The notes below the pieces were generated by a model that was given only the letters and a program-made list of their open reading frames with translations, was not told where the DNA came from and ran no database searches. A DNA stretch of 64,000 nucleotides from Marinithermofilum abyssi (GTDB lineage: Bacteria > Bacillota > Bacilli > Thermoactinomycetales > DSM-45169), in NCBI RefSeq assembly GCF_014641195.1, contig NZ_BMHQ01000003.1, positions 124,001 through 188,000 of the forward strand. Reading direction: 5' to 3'. Positions 1 through 7,397 of the stretch are shown here, piece by piece. Within the stretch, counting starts at the first letter, position 1, and every line of letters begins with the position of its first letter. The position numbers were made by a program, and so were the translations under genes.

Positions 1-186
1 GGCGGGGTTTCCATCACGCCGGTGGGTTTCCTGGTAGTCAATGAAAAAGGGGTTAAACTTCTTAACATGGAAGGGTCTACTCATTTGTATGACCGGTTGA
101 TTGATTTGGCTCCTGGGGTCATGGAAAAAATCAAGGGTTTAGGCAAAAAAGACAAGGGGTTTGACGAGCCCAAAACGAATATTTGA
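1..186 (+). CDS. gerW: GerW (YtfJ) family sporulation protein, 3' end
   Basis: Only the last 61 codons lie in the window; the frame is open from base 1 and ends at TGA 184-186. The visible C-terminus contains 'SITPVGFLVV' followed by 'VKLL', the conserved end of the GerW/YtfJ family. In B. subtilis this protein is made in the forespore and is needed for normal spore germination, but its biochemical activity is not known. The following gene is the sporulation carboxypeptidase dacB, so the context is consistent. Function is known for the family; the assignment here rests on a partial sequence. Confidence 0.8.
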   Translation, partial: GGVSITPVGFLVVNEKGVKLLNMEGSTHLYDRLIDLAPGVMEKIKGLGKKDKGFDEPKTNI

Positions 187-192
187 CATCTC

Positions 193-229
193 AAAGCCGG
201 CTTCGCGGAAGCGGCTTTTTCTTTTTTTC
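193..229 (+). terminator. Rho-independent terminator after gerW
   Basis: The arms AAGCCG (194-199) and CGGCTT (212-217) enclose a GC-rich loop that can pair further, and are followed by a T-rich run to 228. It separates gerW from the dacB operon. Confidence 0.8.
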
Positions 230-288
230 ATAACCCCGGGAGACAGGCATATATATGTCTGTAAAACAAGCTGGTAGGTGGAGAGGTC

Positions 289-1425
289 ATGCGCGCAACT
301 GTCATGATACTCATCTTGTGCATGGGATGGATAGCCGTTTGGCTGCCGGCAGCAGAGGCATCCGAGCCGATGAGCCCTCCTTCCCTCAGCGCTCAAGCAG
401 CGGTGCTGGTTGACGTCCAGTCCAATCGCGTGTTGTTTGCCAAAAATGCCGATAATCGAATGCGAATAGCCAGCTTGACCAAAATCATGACGGCGATCGT
501 CGCCATTGAAAACGGTCGCTTAGGTGAAAAAGTGAAAGTGGGACCCCGGGCAGCCGGAGTGGAAGGTTCCTCGATTTATCTGAAAGAAGGGGAAGAGATC
601 CCGCTTGAGCACCTGTTGTACGGATTGATGCTCCGTTCCGGGAACGATGCGGCTGTGGCGATCGCGGAGCACATCGGAGGTTCTTTAAACGGCTTTGTGT
701 ACATGATGAATGAAAAGGCGGAGTATCTCGGCTTAGAAGGGACTCATTTTGAAAATCCTCACGGGCTGGATGCACCGGAACACTACTCCACCGCTCGGGA
801 TGTAGCGAAGCTGACGGCGTATGCTTTGAAAAATCCCACTTTCCGGAAAATCGTCGGTACACAAGTAAAGACGGTACCCTGGCCGGGGGAGCAGTGGCAC
901 CGCAAATGGTATAACAAAAACAAAATGTTGCGTCTCTTTCCCGGCGGGGATGGTGTGAAAACGGGATACACCAAGCTGTCCAAGCGCACACTGGTCTCCT
1001 CTGCCACCCGGGATGGCCGGCAGTTGGCTTGCGTAACCCTGAATGCGCCGGATGACTGGAACGATTCCATGTTTTTGCTCGAATACGGTTTCCGGGAGTT
1101 TACTCCGGAATCCTTGGTTCATAAAGGAGAAGTGATGGCAGATATTCCTGGAGATGAACAACCGGCTTTGGCGGTGGTGACTACCAAAGGGTTTCGTTAT
1201 CCCTTGCGTTCAGGAGAAGAACAAGAGATCTCCGTGAAGCCGATGATTACCTACCCATTGGCCAAAGTCCGCAAAGAAGGGACCCGAGTGGGGACGGCAC
1301 GGATTTACCTCAAAGGCAAGCCCATTGGATCGGTTCCCCTGGAAGTCAAAAAGAAGCCGGCGGAAGATACAGCGCTGGGACAATGGCTCTCCGTTCTGGC
1401 CTATATGGTCGGGAGAGGGGGATAA
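289..1425 (+). CDS. dacB: D-alanyl-D-alanine carboxypeptidase DacB (sporulation PBP5*)
   Basis: Penicillin-binding serine peptidase of the S11 family, 378 aa. A hydrophobic N-terminus (about residues 3-24) looks like a signal peptide. The three active-site motifs are present: SLTK (nucleophile Ser62, Lys65), SGN (117-119) and KTG (224-226). A C-terminal beta domain follows and ends in a hydrophobic or amphipathic tail that could hold it on the membrane. It trims the terminal D-Ala from peptidoglycan stem peptides; in Bacillus the spmA/spmB-linked copy acts during cortex synthesis. spmA starts 3 bases after the stop codon, so the three genes form one operon. Start ATG 289 follows GGAGAGG. The identification as the sporulation paralogue rather than vegetative DacA rests on this neighbourhood. 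Confidence 0.93.
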   Translation: MRATVMILILCMGWIAVWLPAAEASEPMSPPSLSAQAAVLVDVQSNRVLFAKNADNRMRIASLTKIMTAIVAIENGRLGEKVKVGPRAAGVEGSSIYLKEGEEIPLEHLLYGLMLRSGNDAAVAIAEHIGGSLNGFVYMMNEKAEYLGLEGTHFENPHGLDAPEHYSTARDVAKLTAYALKNPTFRKIVGTQVKTVPWPGEQWHRKWYNKNKMLRLFPGGDGVKTGYTKLSKRTLVSSATRDGRQLACVTLNAPDDWNDSMFLLEYGFREFTPESLVHKGEVMADIPGDEQPALAVVTTKGFRYPLRSGEEQEISVKPMITYPLAKVRKEGTRVGTARIYLKGKPIGSVPLEVKKKPAEDTALGQWLSVLAYMVGRGG

Positions 1426-1428
1426 CCG

Positions 1429-2010
1429 GTGGTCAACTATATTTGGCTGTTCATGTTGATCAGCGGAGTGATCGCCGCAGCGATGCAGGGACAGATGGAC
1501 ATCGTGACAGCAGCAGCGCTGAAGGGGGCCAAAGAAGGCGTTGCGGTATGCTTCGGTTTGATCAGCATCCTGGTGTTTTGGCAGGGAATGATGCGCATTG
1601 CCCAGCATGCGGGTCTGCTGGATAAGTTGGCTCGGGTGTTGGCTCCGGCAGCCCGTCTGCTGTTCCCGGATGTACCGAAAGACCATCCGGCACTAGGATA
1701 CATTGTATCCAATATGAGCGCCAACTTGTTTGGACTGGGCAATGCCGCAACTCCGATGGGGATAAAAGCAATGGAAGAACTGCAAAAGCTGAATCCTGAT
1801 CCGAAGTCGGCGACGCCGGCGATGTGTACCCTGCTTGCATTGAATACATCCAGTCTCACACTGATTCCCACAACGATGATCGGTTTGCGCATGGAGTACG
1901 GGTCTGTGCAGCCGGAAGTGATTATCGGTACGACCATCTTTGCCACCTGCTGCTCAACACTGACCGCCATTGTTCTGGATCGATGGTACCGCCGGCGGTT
2001 GAACGCTTAA
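1429..2010 (+). CDS. spmA: Spore maturation protein SpmA
   Basis: Membrane protein of 193 aa with a GTG start right behind the GGGAGAGGGGG ribosome site inside the dacB end. The sequence carries several hydrophobic segments and the gate-domain motifs of the family ('NMSANLFGLGNAATPMG', about residues 95-111; 'LLALNTSSLTLIP'). SpmA and SpmB together are required in B. subtilis for full dehydration of the spore core and heat resistance; they resemble nucleoside-transporter gate proteins, but the transported substrate is unknown. Length matches the family. Gene order dacB-spmA-spmB is identical to B. subtilis. Confidence 0.94.
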   Translation: MVNYIWLFMLISGVIAAAMQGQMDIVTAAALKGAKEGVAVCFGLISILVFWQGMMRIAQHAGLLDKLARVLAPAARLLFPDVPKDHPALGYIVSNMSANLFGLGNAATPMGIKAMEELQKLNPDPKSATPAMCTLLALNTSSLTLIPTTMIGLRMEYGSVQPEVIIGTTIFATCCSTLTAIVLDRWYRRRLNA

Positions 2011-2043
2011 TCTCATCGAAAATACGGGAGAGGGGGGATCAGG

Positions 2044-2577
2044 ATGGACTGGATGATGGCCGTGTCTGAATGGCTGCTTCCAGCTTTGCTGGCTTTCATT
2101 CCTTTATATGCTGCTTTTCGAAAGGTACCGGTGTATGAAAGTTTTGTCGACGGGGCAAAAGACGGTTTTCCCACCGCCATCCAGATCATTCCCCATCTTG
2201 TGGGCATGATGGTGGCGGTGTCCGTGTTTCGGGAAACGGGGGCGTTGCAGTTTTATCTCGGGTTGCTGAAACCGCTATGGTCTGTGGTTCACTTTCCGGA
2301 AGAAGCCGTTCCCCTTGCCCTGCTCCGTCCCATATCCGGAGCAGGGTCGCTGGCCTATATAGAGAGTCTCTTCCGGACCTACGGACCCGATTCCTTCATC
2401 AGCCGGTTGGGGGCGACGATGCAGGGAAGTACCGACACTACCTTGTATGTGCTGACCGTATATTTCGGAGCGGTCGGAATCCGCAACTCCCTCTATGCGA
2501 TCAAAGTGGGATTGATGGCGGATTTGGCGGGAATGCTCGCCTCTTGGCTGGTGGTGACCTGGGTGTTTGGAAGCTAG
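2044..2577 (+). CDS. spmB: Spore maturation protein SpmB
   Basis: 177-aa membrane protein, partner of SpmA in spore-core dehydration. The conserved 'RPISGAGSLAYIESLF' stretch and 'MQGSTDTTLYVLTVYFG' are present, along with four or more hydrophobic segments. ATG 2044 lies 4 bases past the end of the GAGAGGGGGGATC ribosome site. It is the last gene of the dacB operon; the next 400 bp hold no convincing gene. Confidence 0.94.
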   Translation: MDWMMAVSEWLLPALLAFIPLYAAFRKVPVYESFVDGAKDGFPTAIQIIPHLVGMMVAVSVFRETGALQFYLGLLKPLWSVVHFPEEAVPLALLRPISGAGSLAYIESLFRTYGPDSFISRLGATMQGSTDTTLYVLTVYFGAVGIRNSLYAIKVGLMADLAGMLASWLVVTWVFGS

Positions 2578-2886
2578 CTTTTATTGTTGATAGCAAGCGG
2601 CCTTAGGTGCTGACAAAGTTTCTCGATATAAGCGAAGAACTCTTTTGCCCGAGCAGCGACTTTTGACGACGAACTTAGCGACAAGATAGGAGACGAGACA
2701 AAAAGCGGCACATAGCGCGACCTGGGAGCTTGCGACCATGGCGTGACGTGTGCCCTGTGGGTACTTGTACTTTTTGAGTACATTCCGCATGGTGCCGCGT
2801 CTCGTTGAATCTGTTGGAACAGACAGCATCACATCTGTGACGTCGGAAAGGGAGCGACGGGCAAAAGAGTAGAAGCTATCTTTCTG
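2578..2886. other. Unexplained spacer between spmB and rluB with a 12-bp inverted repeat
   Basis: No gene with ribosome site and family resemblance is visible. Minus-strand frames of 69 and 83 codons overlap each other (2574-2832); neither resembles a protein I recognise. A perfect 12-bp inverted repeat, CTCTTTTGCCCG at 2639-2650 and its complement at 2857-2868, bounds about 230 bp. The composition looks different from the neighbouring genes. It could be a worn mobile-element remnant or a structured RNA ending at the terminator at 2887-2921. This is an open question, not an assignment. Confidence 0.4.
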
Positions 2887-2921
2887 AAGCCCTCAGTTGA
2901 GGGCTCTTTATTGTTCTTTTT
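2887..2921 (+). terminator. Rho-independent terminator upstream of rluB
   Basis: AGCCCTC (2888-2894), loop AGTT, GAGGGCT (2899-2905), then a T-rich tail to 2920. It reads on the plus strand, so it either ends the dacB-spmAB transcript or closes an unrecognised transcript from the spacer. Confidence 0.75.
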
Positions 2922-2989
2922 GTGACACACAGGGTAAATCGCTTGTGAATCCCTGCATGGATGGATAAGATGGACAATGAGGTGGAAAA

Positions 2990-3718
2990 ATGGAGCGGTT
3001 ACAAAAGGTGATGGCACGGGCGGGGATCGCATCGCGCCGCAAAAGTGAAGAGTGGATTCAACAAGGGAAGGTACGCGTCAACGGCCAGGTGGTCACGGAG
3101 CTCGGCGTCAAAGTGGACCCGGCCCGGGATGTAATTGAAGTGGAGGGGCGGCGGGTTCACCTGGAAAAACAACGAGTGTTATTGTTTTATAAACCAAAAC
3201 GGGTGATTACGAGTTTGTCTGATCCCCAAGGGCGGAAAACCATAACGGATTACATACGGGACATACCGGAGCGGGTGTATCCGGTGGGACGGTTGGATTA
3301 TGATACGGAAGGCTTGCTGATCCTGACCAATGACGGGGAGTTGGCTCATCGCTTGGCACATCCCCGCTACGAGGTGGACAAGTGCTACAAAGCAACCGTA
3401 GAGGGACACCCTGACGAAGATAAGCTGGAGCGCCTGCGAAAAGGAGTCCCCTTGGTGGATGGGCGAACGGCCCCGGCAAAAGTACGTCTGTTGGAACAAA
3501 AAAAAAATACCAGTGTCTTGGAATTGATCATACACGAAGGGCGCAATCGGCAAGTGCGACGGATGTGCGAGGCGGTGGGCCACCCGGTTCGCCATTTGAT
3601 TCGCACACGGGTGGCCTTTTTGGGATTGGGAGCCTTGCGTCCGGGGGCTTATCGTGAGCTTACGGAATCGGAAGTGGCTCGTTTGAAACAATTGCTTCGG
3701 TTCCCATCTTTCAAATAA
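2990..3718 (+). CDS. rluB: 23S rRNA pseudouridine synthase RluB
   Basis: 242-aa RsuA/RluB-family enzyme that isomerises a uridine in the peptidyl-transferase region of 23S rRNA. An N-terminal S4 RNA-binding domain ('LQKVMARAGIASRRKSEEWI', residues 3-22) precedes the catalytic domain with the motif 'GRLDYDTEGLLILTNDG', whose first Asp is the catalytic residue. 'HEGRNRQVRRM' further on is also typical. Start ATG 2990 lies just behind AGGTGG. In B. subtilis the gene precedes resABC, as here. Confidence 0.93.
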   Translation: MERLQKVMARAGIASRRKSEEWIQQGKVRVNGQVVTELGVKVDPARDVIEVEGRRVHLEKQRVLLFYKPKRVITSLSDPQGRKTITDYIRDIPERVYPVGRLDYDTEGLLILTNDGELAHRLAHPRYEVDKCYKATVEGHPDEDKLERLRKGVPLVDGRTAPAKVRLLEQKKNTSVLELIIHEGRNRQVRRMCEAVGHPVRHLIRTRVAFLGLGALRPGAYRELTESEVARLKQLLRFPSFK

Positions 3719-3757
3719 TTTTCATACGACTTCTTCGGTGCCCAAAAGAACGAGAGG

Positions 3758-3763
3758 TATAAT
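3758..3763 (+). promoter_or_regulatory. Possible -10 box upstream of resB
   Basis: A perfect TATAAT lies 45 bases before the resB start. No good -35 hexamer is seen at the usual distance, so an activator such as phosphorylated ResD could be needed; that is inference. Confidence 0.35.
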
Positions 3764-3808
3764 GTTGGATGGTGGAACGAACGGCTTACCGTAACGGGGG
3801 TGACATTC

Positions 3809-5401
3809 ATGGAAAATACCAAGTGCGAGTGCGGCCACAATAACCCCGTCGGTACCATTTTGTGCGAGTACTGCGGAAAACCGTTGGATGAATCGGAATC
3901 GTCGGGCCAGCCCTTGGAGATGCGCTATGAAGGGAAAGCACGACGTTCTCAAACCCAGAACACCACGTGGTTTGACAGGGTATGGAACTTTTTTTCTTCC
4001 GTCAAGGTGGCGGTATATTTAATCCTCATTACTTTGTTGGCATCGGTCTTGGGTACGTTGCTTCCACAGGAGCAATACATTCCTTCCAACCGGCCGGATG
4101 CGTATTATCCACAGAAATACGGCACGATCGGAGACATCTACTACCAGCTGGGTTTGCACCGTATGTACGAATCCTGGTGGTTTATCACCCTTCTGTCGAT
4201 GATCGGCATTTCTTTGGTGGTGTGCAGTCTGGACCGGGTGATCCCGCTGTATCAAGCGCTGAAAAATCAACGGGTGGAGAAAAACATCTCATTCATCTTG
4301 CGACAGAGAATTCATCAGACTGTGTCGACGAAGGAAAAAGAAAAGGAATCGGCACTGGATAAATGGATGAAAGTCCTGCAAAAGAAAGGGTATCGCGTAC
4401 GCCGGGAAGGTGATTCCCTATTAGCGGAGAAAGGAAGGTTCAGCCGCTGGGGACCTTATGTCATCCATATCGGCTTGATTCTGTTTTTGTTCGGTGTTCT
4501 GCTCCGGTTGCTCCCTGGCTGGGCGATGGATGAGTTTGTTTATGTACGGGAAGGGCAGATCAAAAAAATTCCCGAGACTCCTTTCTATGTGAAGAATGTG
4601 AAAGCGGACATCGAATTGTATGACCCCCAAGAAATGCCGCAGAAGCTGGAAGAACAAACGCCGGTGGTAAAAAAGTATGAAACCGACACCATCCTGTATG
4701 AAAAAAATGCTTCCGGCAGGTTGAAACCGGTGCATCGGGATGCCATCGTGGTAAACCAACCGATGGAATACAAGGGGCTCCTCTTGTATCAGGCGGATTT
4801 CCAGCCCAATCAGGCAGAGGCGATTCGTTTAGGGGTGAAGGACAAGAAAACAAAGAAAAAGTTGGGATCGATACGGATTGACTTATATGATCCCAAGCCG
4901 ACTTATGCCTTAAAGAACGGCGTGACAGTCCGCATCCTGGACTATTTCCCGGATTTCATCATGGATGGCAACCGTCCCACCACAAAATCGGAAAACCCCA
5001 ATCGTCCAGCGTTTATTTTTGAGGTAGATTCGCCCAAGCTGGATGAACCGGAGAAATCCTGGATGATTGCCGGTACGAATCTGGATGATTTGAATCGAAA
5101 AAACCGCTACACGATGGACTTGGAAAAGATCGAAACGGTGAATGTGTCCGGATTGAAATTCCGCACAGAAAAGAGTTTGCCGGTGATTTTGTTCGGCGGG
5201 GTTGTAGCGATGATCGGTTTGGTCATGGGCTTCTTCTGGTTCCACCGCCGGGTCTGGATCCGCTGGGCAGAAGACCAGCTCTATATCGGCGCCCATACCA
5301 ACAAAAACTGGTACGGGATCCGCCGAGAGCTGGAGCAAGTGTCGAAGGAATGCGGCTTGCATCTCTCCTTTACTCCTGAAGAAGGGCAGGGGAATCAATA
5401 A
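3809..5401 (+). CDS. resB: Cytochrome c biogenesis protein ResB
   Basis: System II (Ccs) cytochrome c maturation protein, the partner of ResC in moving haem across the membrane and attaching it to apocytochromes. It has a short N-terminal zinc-ribbon-like segment (CEC ... CEYC, about residues 4-20), three hydrophobic segments in the first half, a large extracytoplasmic domain, and a final membrane segment near residue 470. ATG 3809 is chosen over GTG 3800 because GGGGGTG (3796-3802) is well spaced for it and overlaps the GTG. The stop overlaps the resC start (TAATG). The usual upstream gene resA (membrane thioredoxin) is missing. The likely client is the c-type haem protein QcrC at the end of the window. 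Confidence 0.93.
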   Translation: MENTKCECGHNNPVGTILCEYCGKPLDESESSGQPLEMRYEGKARRSQTQNTTWFDRVWNFFSSVKVAVYLILITLLASVLGTLLPQEQYIPSNRPDAYYPQKYGTIGDIYYQLGLHRMYESWWFITLLSMIGISLVVCSLDRVIPLYQALKNQRVEKNISFILRQRIHQTVSTKEKEKESALDKWMKVLQKKGYRVRREGDSLLAEKGRFSRWGPYVIHIGLILFLFGVLLRLLPGWAMDEFVYVREGQIKKIPETPFYVKNVKADIELYDPQEMPQKLEEQTPVVKKYETDTILYEKNASGRLKPVHRDAIVVNQPMEYKGLLLYQADFQPNQAEAIRLGVKDKKTKKKLGSIRIDLYDPKPTYALKNGVTVRILDYFPDFIMDGNRPTTKSENPNRPAFIFEVDSPKLDEPEKSWMIAGTNLDDLNRKNRYTMDLEKIETVNVSGLKFRTEKSLPVILFGGVVAMIGLVMGFFWFHRRVWIRWAEDQLYIGAHTNKNWYGIRRELEQVSKECGLHLSFTPEEGQGNQ

Positions 5402-6609
5402 TGGTACATCTGATGGAGTATCTGTTGTTTGGCACCTTTATTTTGTATGTCATATCTTCCGTAGCCTTTGTAACAGCGATCACCGGCAAAAAGTCCAGGG
5501 ATGGAGAAAAAGTTCACCTGGCTCGGTGGGGAAAACGGGGACTCTTCTTTGCCTCGGCCGGAGCGGTGTTGCAAGTGGCGTTCACGGTGACCCGCATTTT
5601 GATCAGCGGATTTTTTCCCACCAGCAATATGTTTGAATTTACGGCTTTTCTGTGTTTCGCCATTGTGGTGGCCTTTATCGTCATCTATTTCATGTACCGG
5701 ACCGTGACCTTGGGGGCATTTGTCATGCCTCTGGCCGTCATTATGCTGGCTTATGCGGCGGTATTTCCCCGGGAAGTGAAGCCCTTGATCCCGGCTTTGC
5801 AAAGTTATTGGCTGCACATTCATGTTACCACCGTGGCGCTGGGGGAGGGGGCCTTGGCGGTCGGTTTTGTGGCCGGTTTGATCTACCTGATCCGGTATGT
5901 GGGATTGGACCGAAACAGCCGAACAGCCACCATGCTGGAAGTGTGCATGGTCGTCGTGTTGATGTTCGTCGGCTTTATTTTGGCTTCCTTTGCCTTTGGA
6001 GCCGTCGGTTATCAGGCTTCCTTCCAGCATGTGTTTGAAGGGCAGACCGTGGTACAAAAATACGACATGCCGCCCATCGTGGCACCGATAGATAGTCAGG
6101 CTCTTCAGGTACAGCCGTTCCTCGGCTGGCGAGGTCCGCTCTTTGAAGCACCTTCCTGGATGCAGGGGGAAAAGGCGGCCAGCAAATTCAACTCGGTGTT
6201 GTGGTCCGCACTGACGGGGCTTCTCCTATACGGTGTCCTCCGCTTACTGATCCGCAAACGGGTATACGAGCTCTTATACCCGATGGTAAAGCATTTGGAT
6301 CTGGAAACCGTGGATGAAATCAGCTATCGGGCCATCGCTATCGGATATCCGATTTTCACCTTGGGAGGTTTGGTTTTCGCCATGATCTGGGCCCATGAAG
6401 CCTGGGGCCGCTTCTGGGGATGGGACCCCAAAGAGACGTGGGCGTTGATTACCTGGCTCTTTTACAGTGCCTATCTGCATCTTCGTTTGTCCCGAGGCTG
6501 GCAGGGGCTCAAATCGGCGTGGATGTCCGTGGGCGGGTTTATTGTGATTATGTTGAATCTGATCATGATCAACCTGGTCATCGCGGGTCTTCACTCCTAT
6601 GCTTCCTGA
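5401..6609 (+). CDS. resC: Cytochrome c biogenesis protein ResC (CcsA type)
   Basis: 402-aa polytopic membrane protein of the CcsA/CcmC haem-handling family. The tryptophan-rich 'WWD' signature is present as 'WGRFWGWDPKETWALITW' near residue 340, with conserved histidines in flanking segments (for example 'WLHIHV' near 140). It works with ResB as a two-subunit haem lyase. The start codon overlaps the resB stop by one base, which implies coupled translation. Length is close to the B. subtilis protein. Confidence 0.95.
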   Translation: MVHLMEYLLFGTFILYVISSVAFVTAITGKKSRDGEKVHLARWGKRGLFFASAGAVLQVAFTVTRILISGFFPTSNMFEFTAFLCFAIVVAFIVIYFMYRTVTLGAFVMPLAVIMLAYAAVFPREVKPLIPALQSYWLHIHVTTVALGEGALAVGFVAGLIYLIRYVGLDRNSRTATMLEVCMVVVLMFVGFILASFAFGAVGYQASFQHVFEGQTVVQKYDMPPIVAPIDSQALQVQPFLGWRGPLFEAPSWMQGEKAASKFNSVLWSALTGLLLYGVLRLLIRKRVYELLYPMVKHLDLETVDEISYRAIAIGYPIFTLGGLVFAMIWAHEAWGRFWGWDPKETWALITWLFYSAYLHLRLSRGWQGLKSAWMSVGGFIVIMLNLIMINLVIAGLHSYAS

Positions 6610-6636
6610 TTGGGAACAGATAAGGTATGGTATGAT
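6610..6636 (+). promoter_or_regulatory. Candidate promoter for resDE
   Basis: TTGGGA (6610-6615) and TATGAT (6631-6636) with a short 15-base spacer lie 45 bases before resD. B. subtilis also has an internal promoter for resDE; the poor spacing keeps this tentative. Confidence 0.35.
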
Positions 6637-6680
6637 ATAGAAAAGATCGTGAACTTTTGGTCGTCAGTGAGGTGAGTCCG

Positions 6681-7397
6681 TTGGCTAAACAGGAACACAT
6701 TCTTGTCGTAGATGATGAAGACCGGATTCGCCGCCTGCTCCGTATGTACCTGGAGCGGGAGGGGTATCGGATTGATGAAGCAGAAGACGGAGAAGAGGCG
6801 CTTCAAAAAGCGTTGGAGCAGGATTACGACTTGATCTTGCTGGACTTGATGCTGCCGGGAACGGATGGATTGGAAGTCTGCCGGGAGATTCGCAACAAAA
6901 AAGCGACGCCGATTATTATGCTGACCGCCCGTGGGGAAGAGAGCAACCGGGTGGAAGGGTTTGAAGCGGGAACGGATGATTACGTGGTCAAACCCTTCAG
7001 CCCCCGCGAGTTGGTGCACCGGGTGAAAGCGGTGCTGCGCCGGGCGTCGGCGACGGCCTTTTTATCGACGGAGACAGAAACGCACAATGTGATCGTGTTT
7101 CCGGAGCTGACCATTGACCACGATGCCCATGAAGTGCGGGCAGGCGGGAAAGAGGTCGCGCTGACCCCCAAGGAGTACGAGCTCCTTCATTACCTGGCAT
7201 CGAGCCCGGACAAGGTGTTTACCCGGGAAGAGCTGTTGCGGGACGTGTGGAACTATGAGTTTTTCGGAGATCTCCGCACGGTGGATACCCATATCAAACG
7301 TCTCCGGGAAAAATTGAACCGGGCATCGCCGCAAGCCGCCAAAATGATCAACACGGTTTGGGGTGTCGGATATAAACTCGAGGTGCCGAAAGAATGA
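6681..7397 (+). CDS. resD: Redox two-component response regulator ResD
   Basis: OmpR-type response regulator, 238 aa from the chosen TTG start. The receiver domain has the acidic pair Asp11-Asp12, the phospho-acceptor Asp55 ('LLDLMLPG') and Lys104 ('VVKPFSP'); the C-terminal winged helix binds DNA ('LTPKEYELLHYL', 'VDTHIKRLREKL'). In Bacillus it activates genes for respiration under low oxygen. TTG 6681 is preferred because GTGAGGTGAG sits 4 bases before it and the protein then begins like family members; GTG 6672 and TTG 6657 are possible upstream alternatives. The stop overlaps resE by ATGA. Confidence 0.93.
   Translation: MAKQEHILVVDDEDRIRRLLRMYLEREGYRIDEAEDGEEALQKALEQDYDLILLDLMLPGTDGLEVCREIRNKKATPIIMLTARGEESNRVEGFEAGTDDYVVKPFSPRELVHRVKAVLRRASATAFLSTETETHNVIVFPELTIDHDAHEVRAGGKEVALTPKEYELLHYLASSPDKVFTREELLRDVWNYEFFGDLRTVDTHIKRLREKLNRASPQAAKMINTVWGVGYKLEVPKE

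Noticed and set aside
2574-2832. Minus-strand frames of 69 and 83 codons as genes or a type I restriction HsdR fragment ('LKKYKYPQG')
   Set aside because: Only a short stretch resembles HsdR, the frames overlap each other, and no ribosome site or continued similarity is seen; treated as unexplained spacer.
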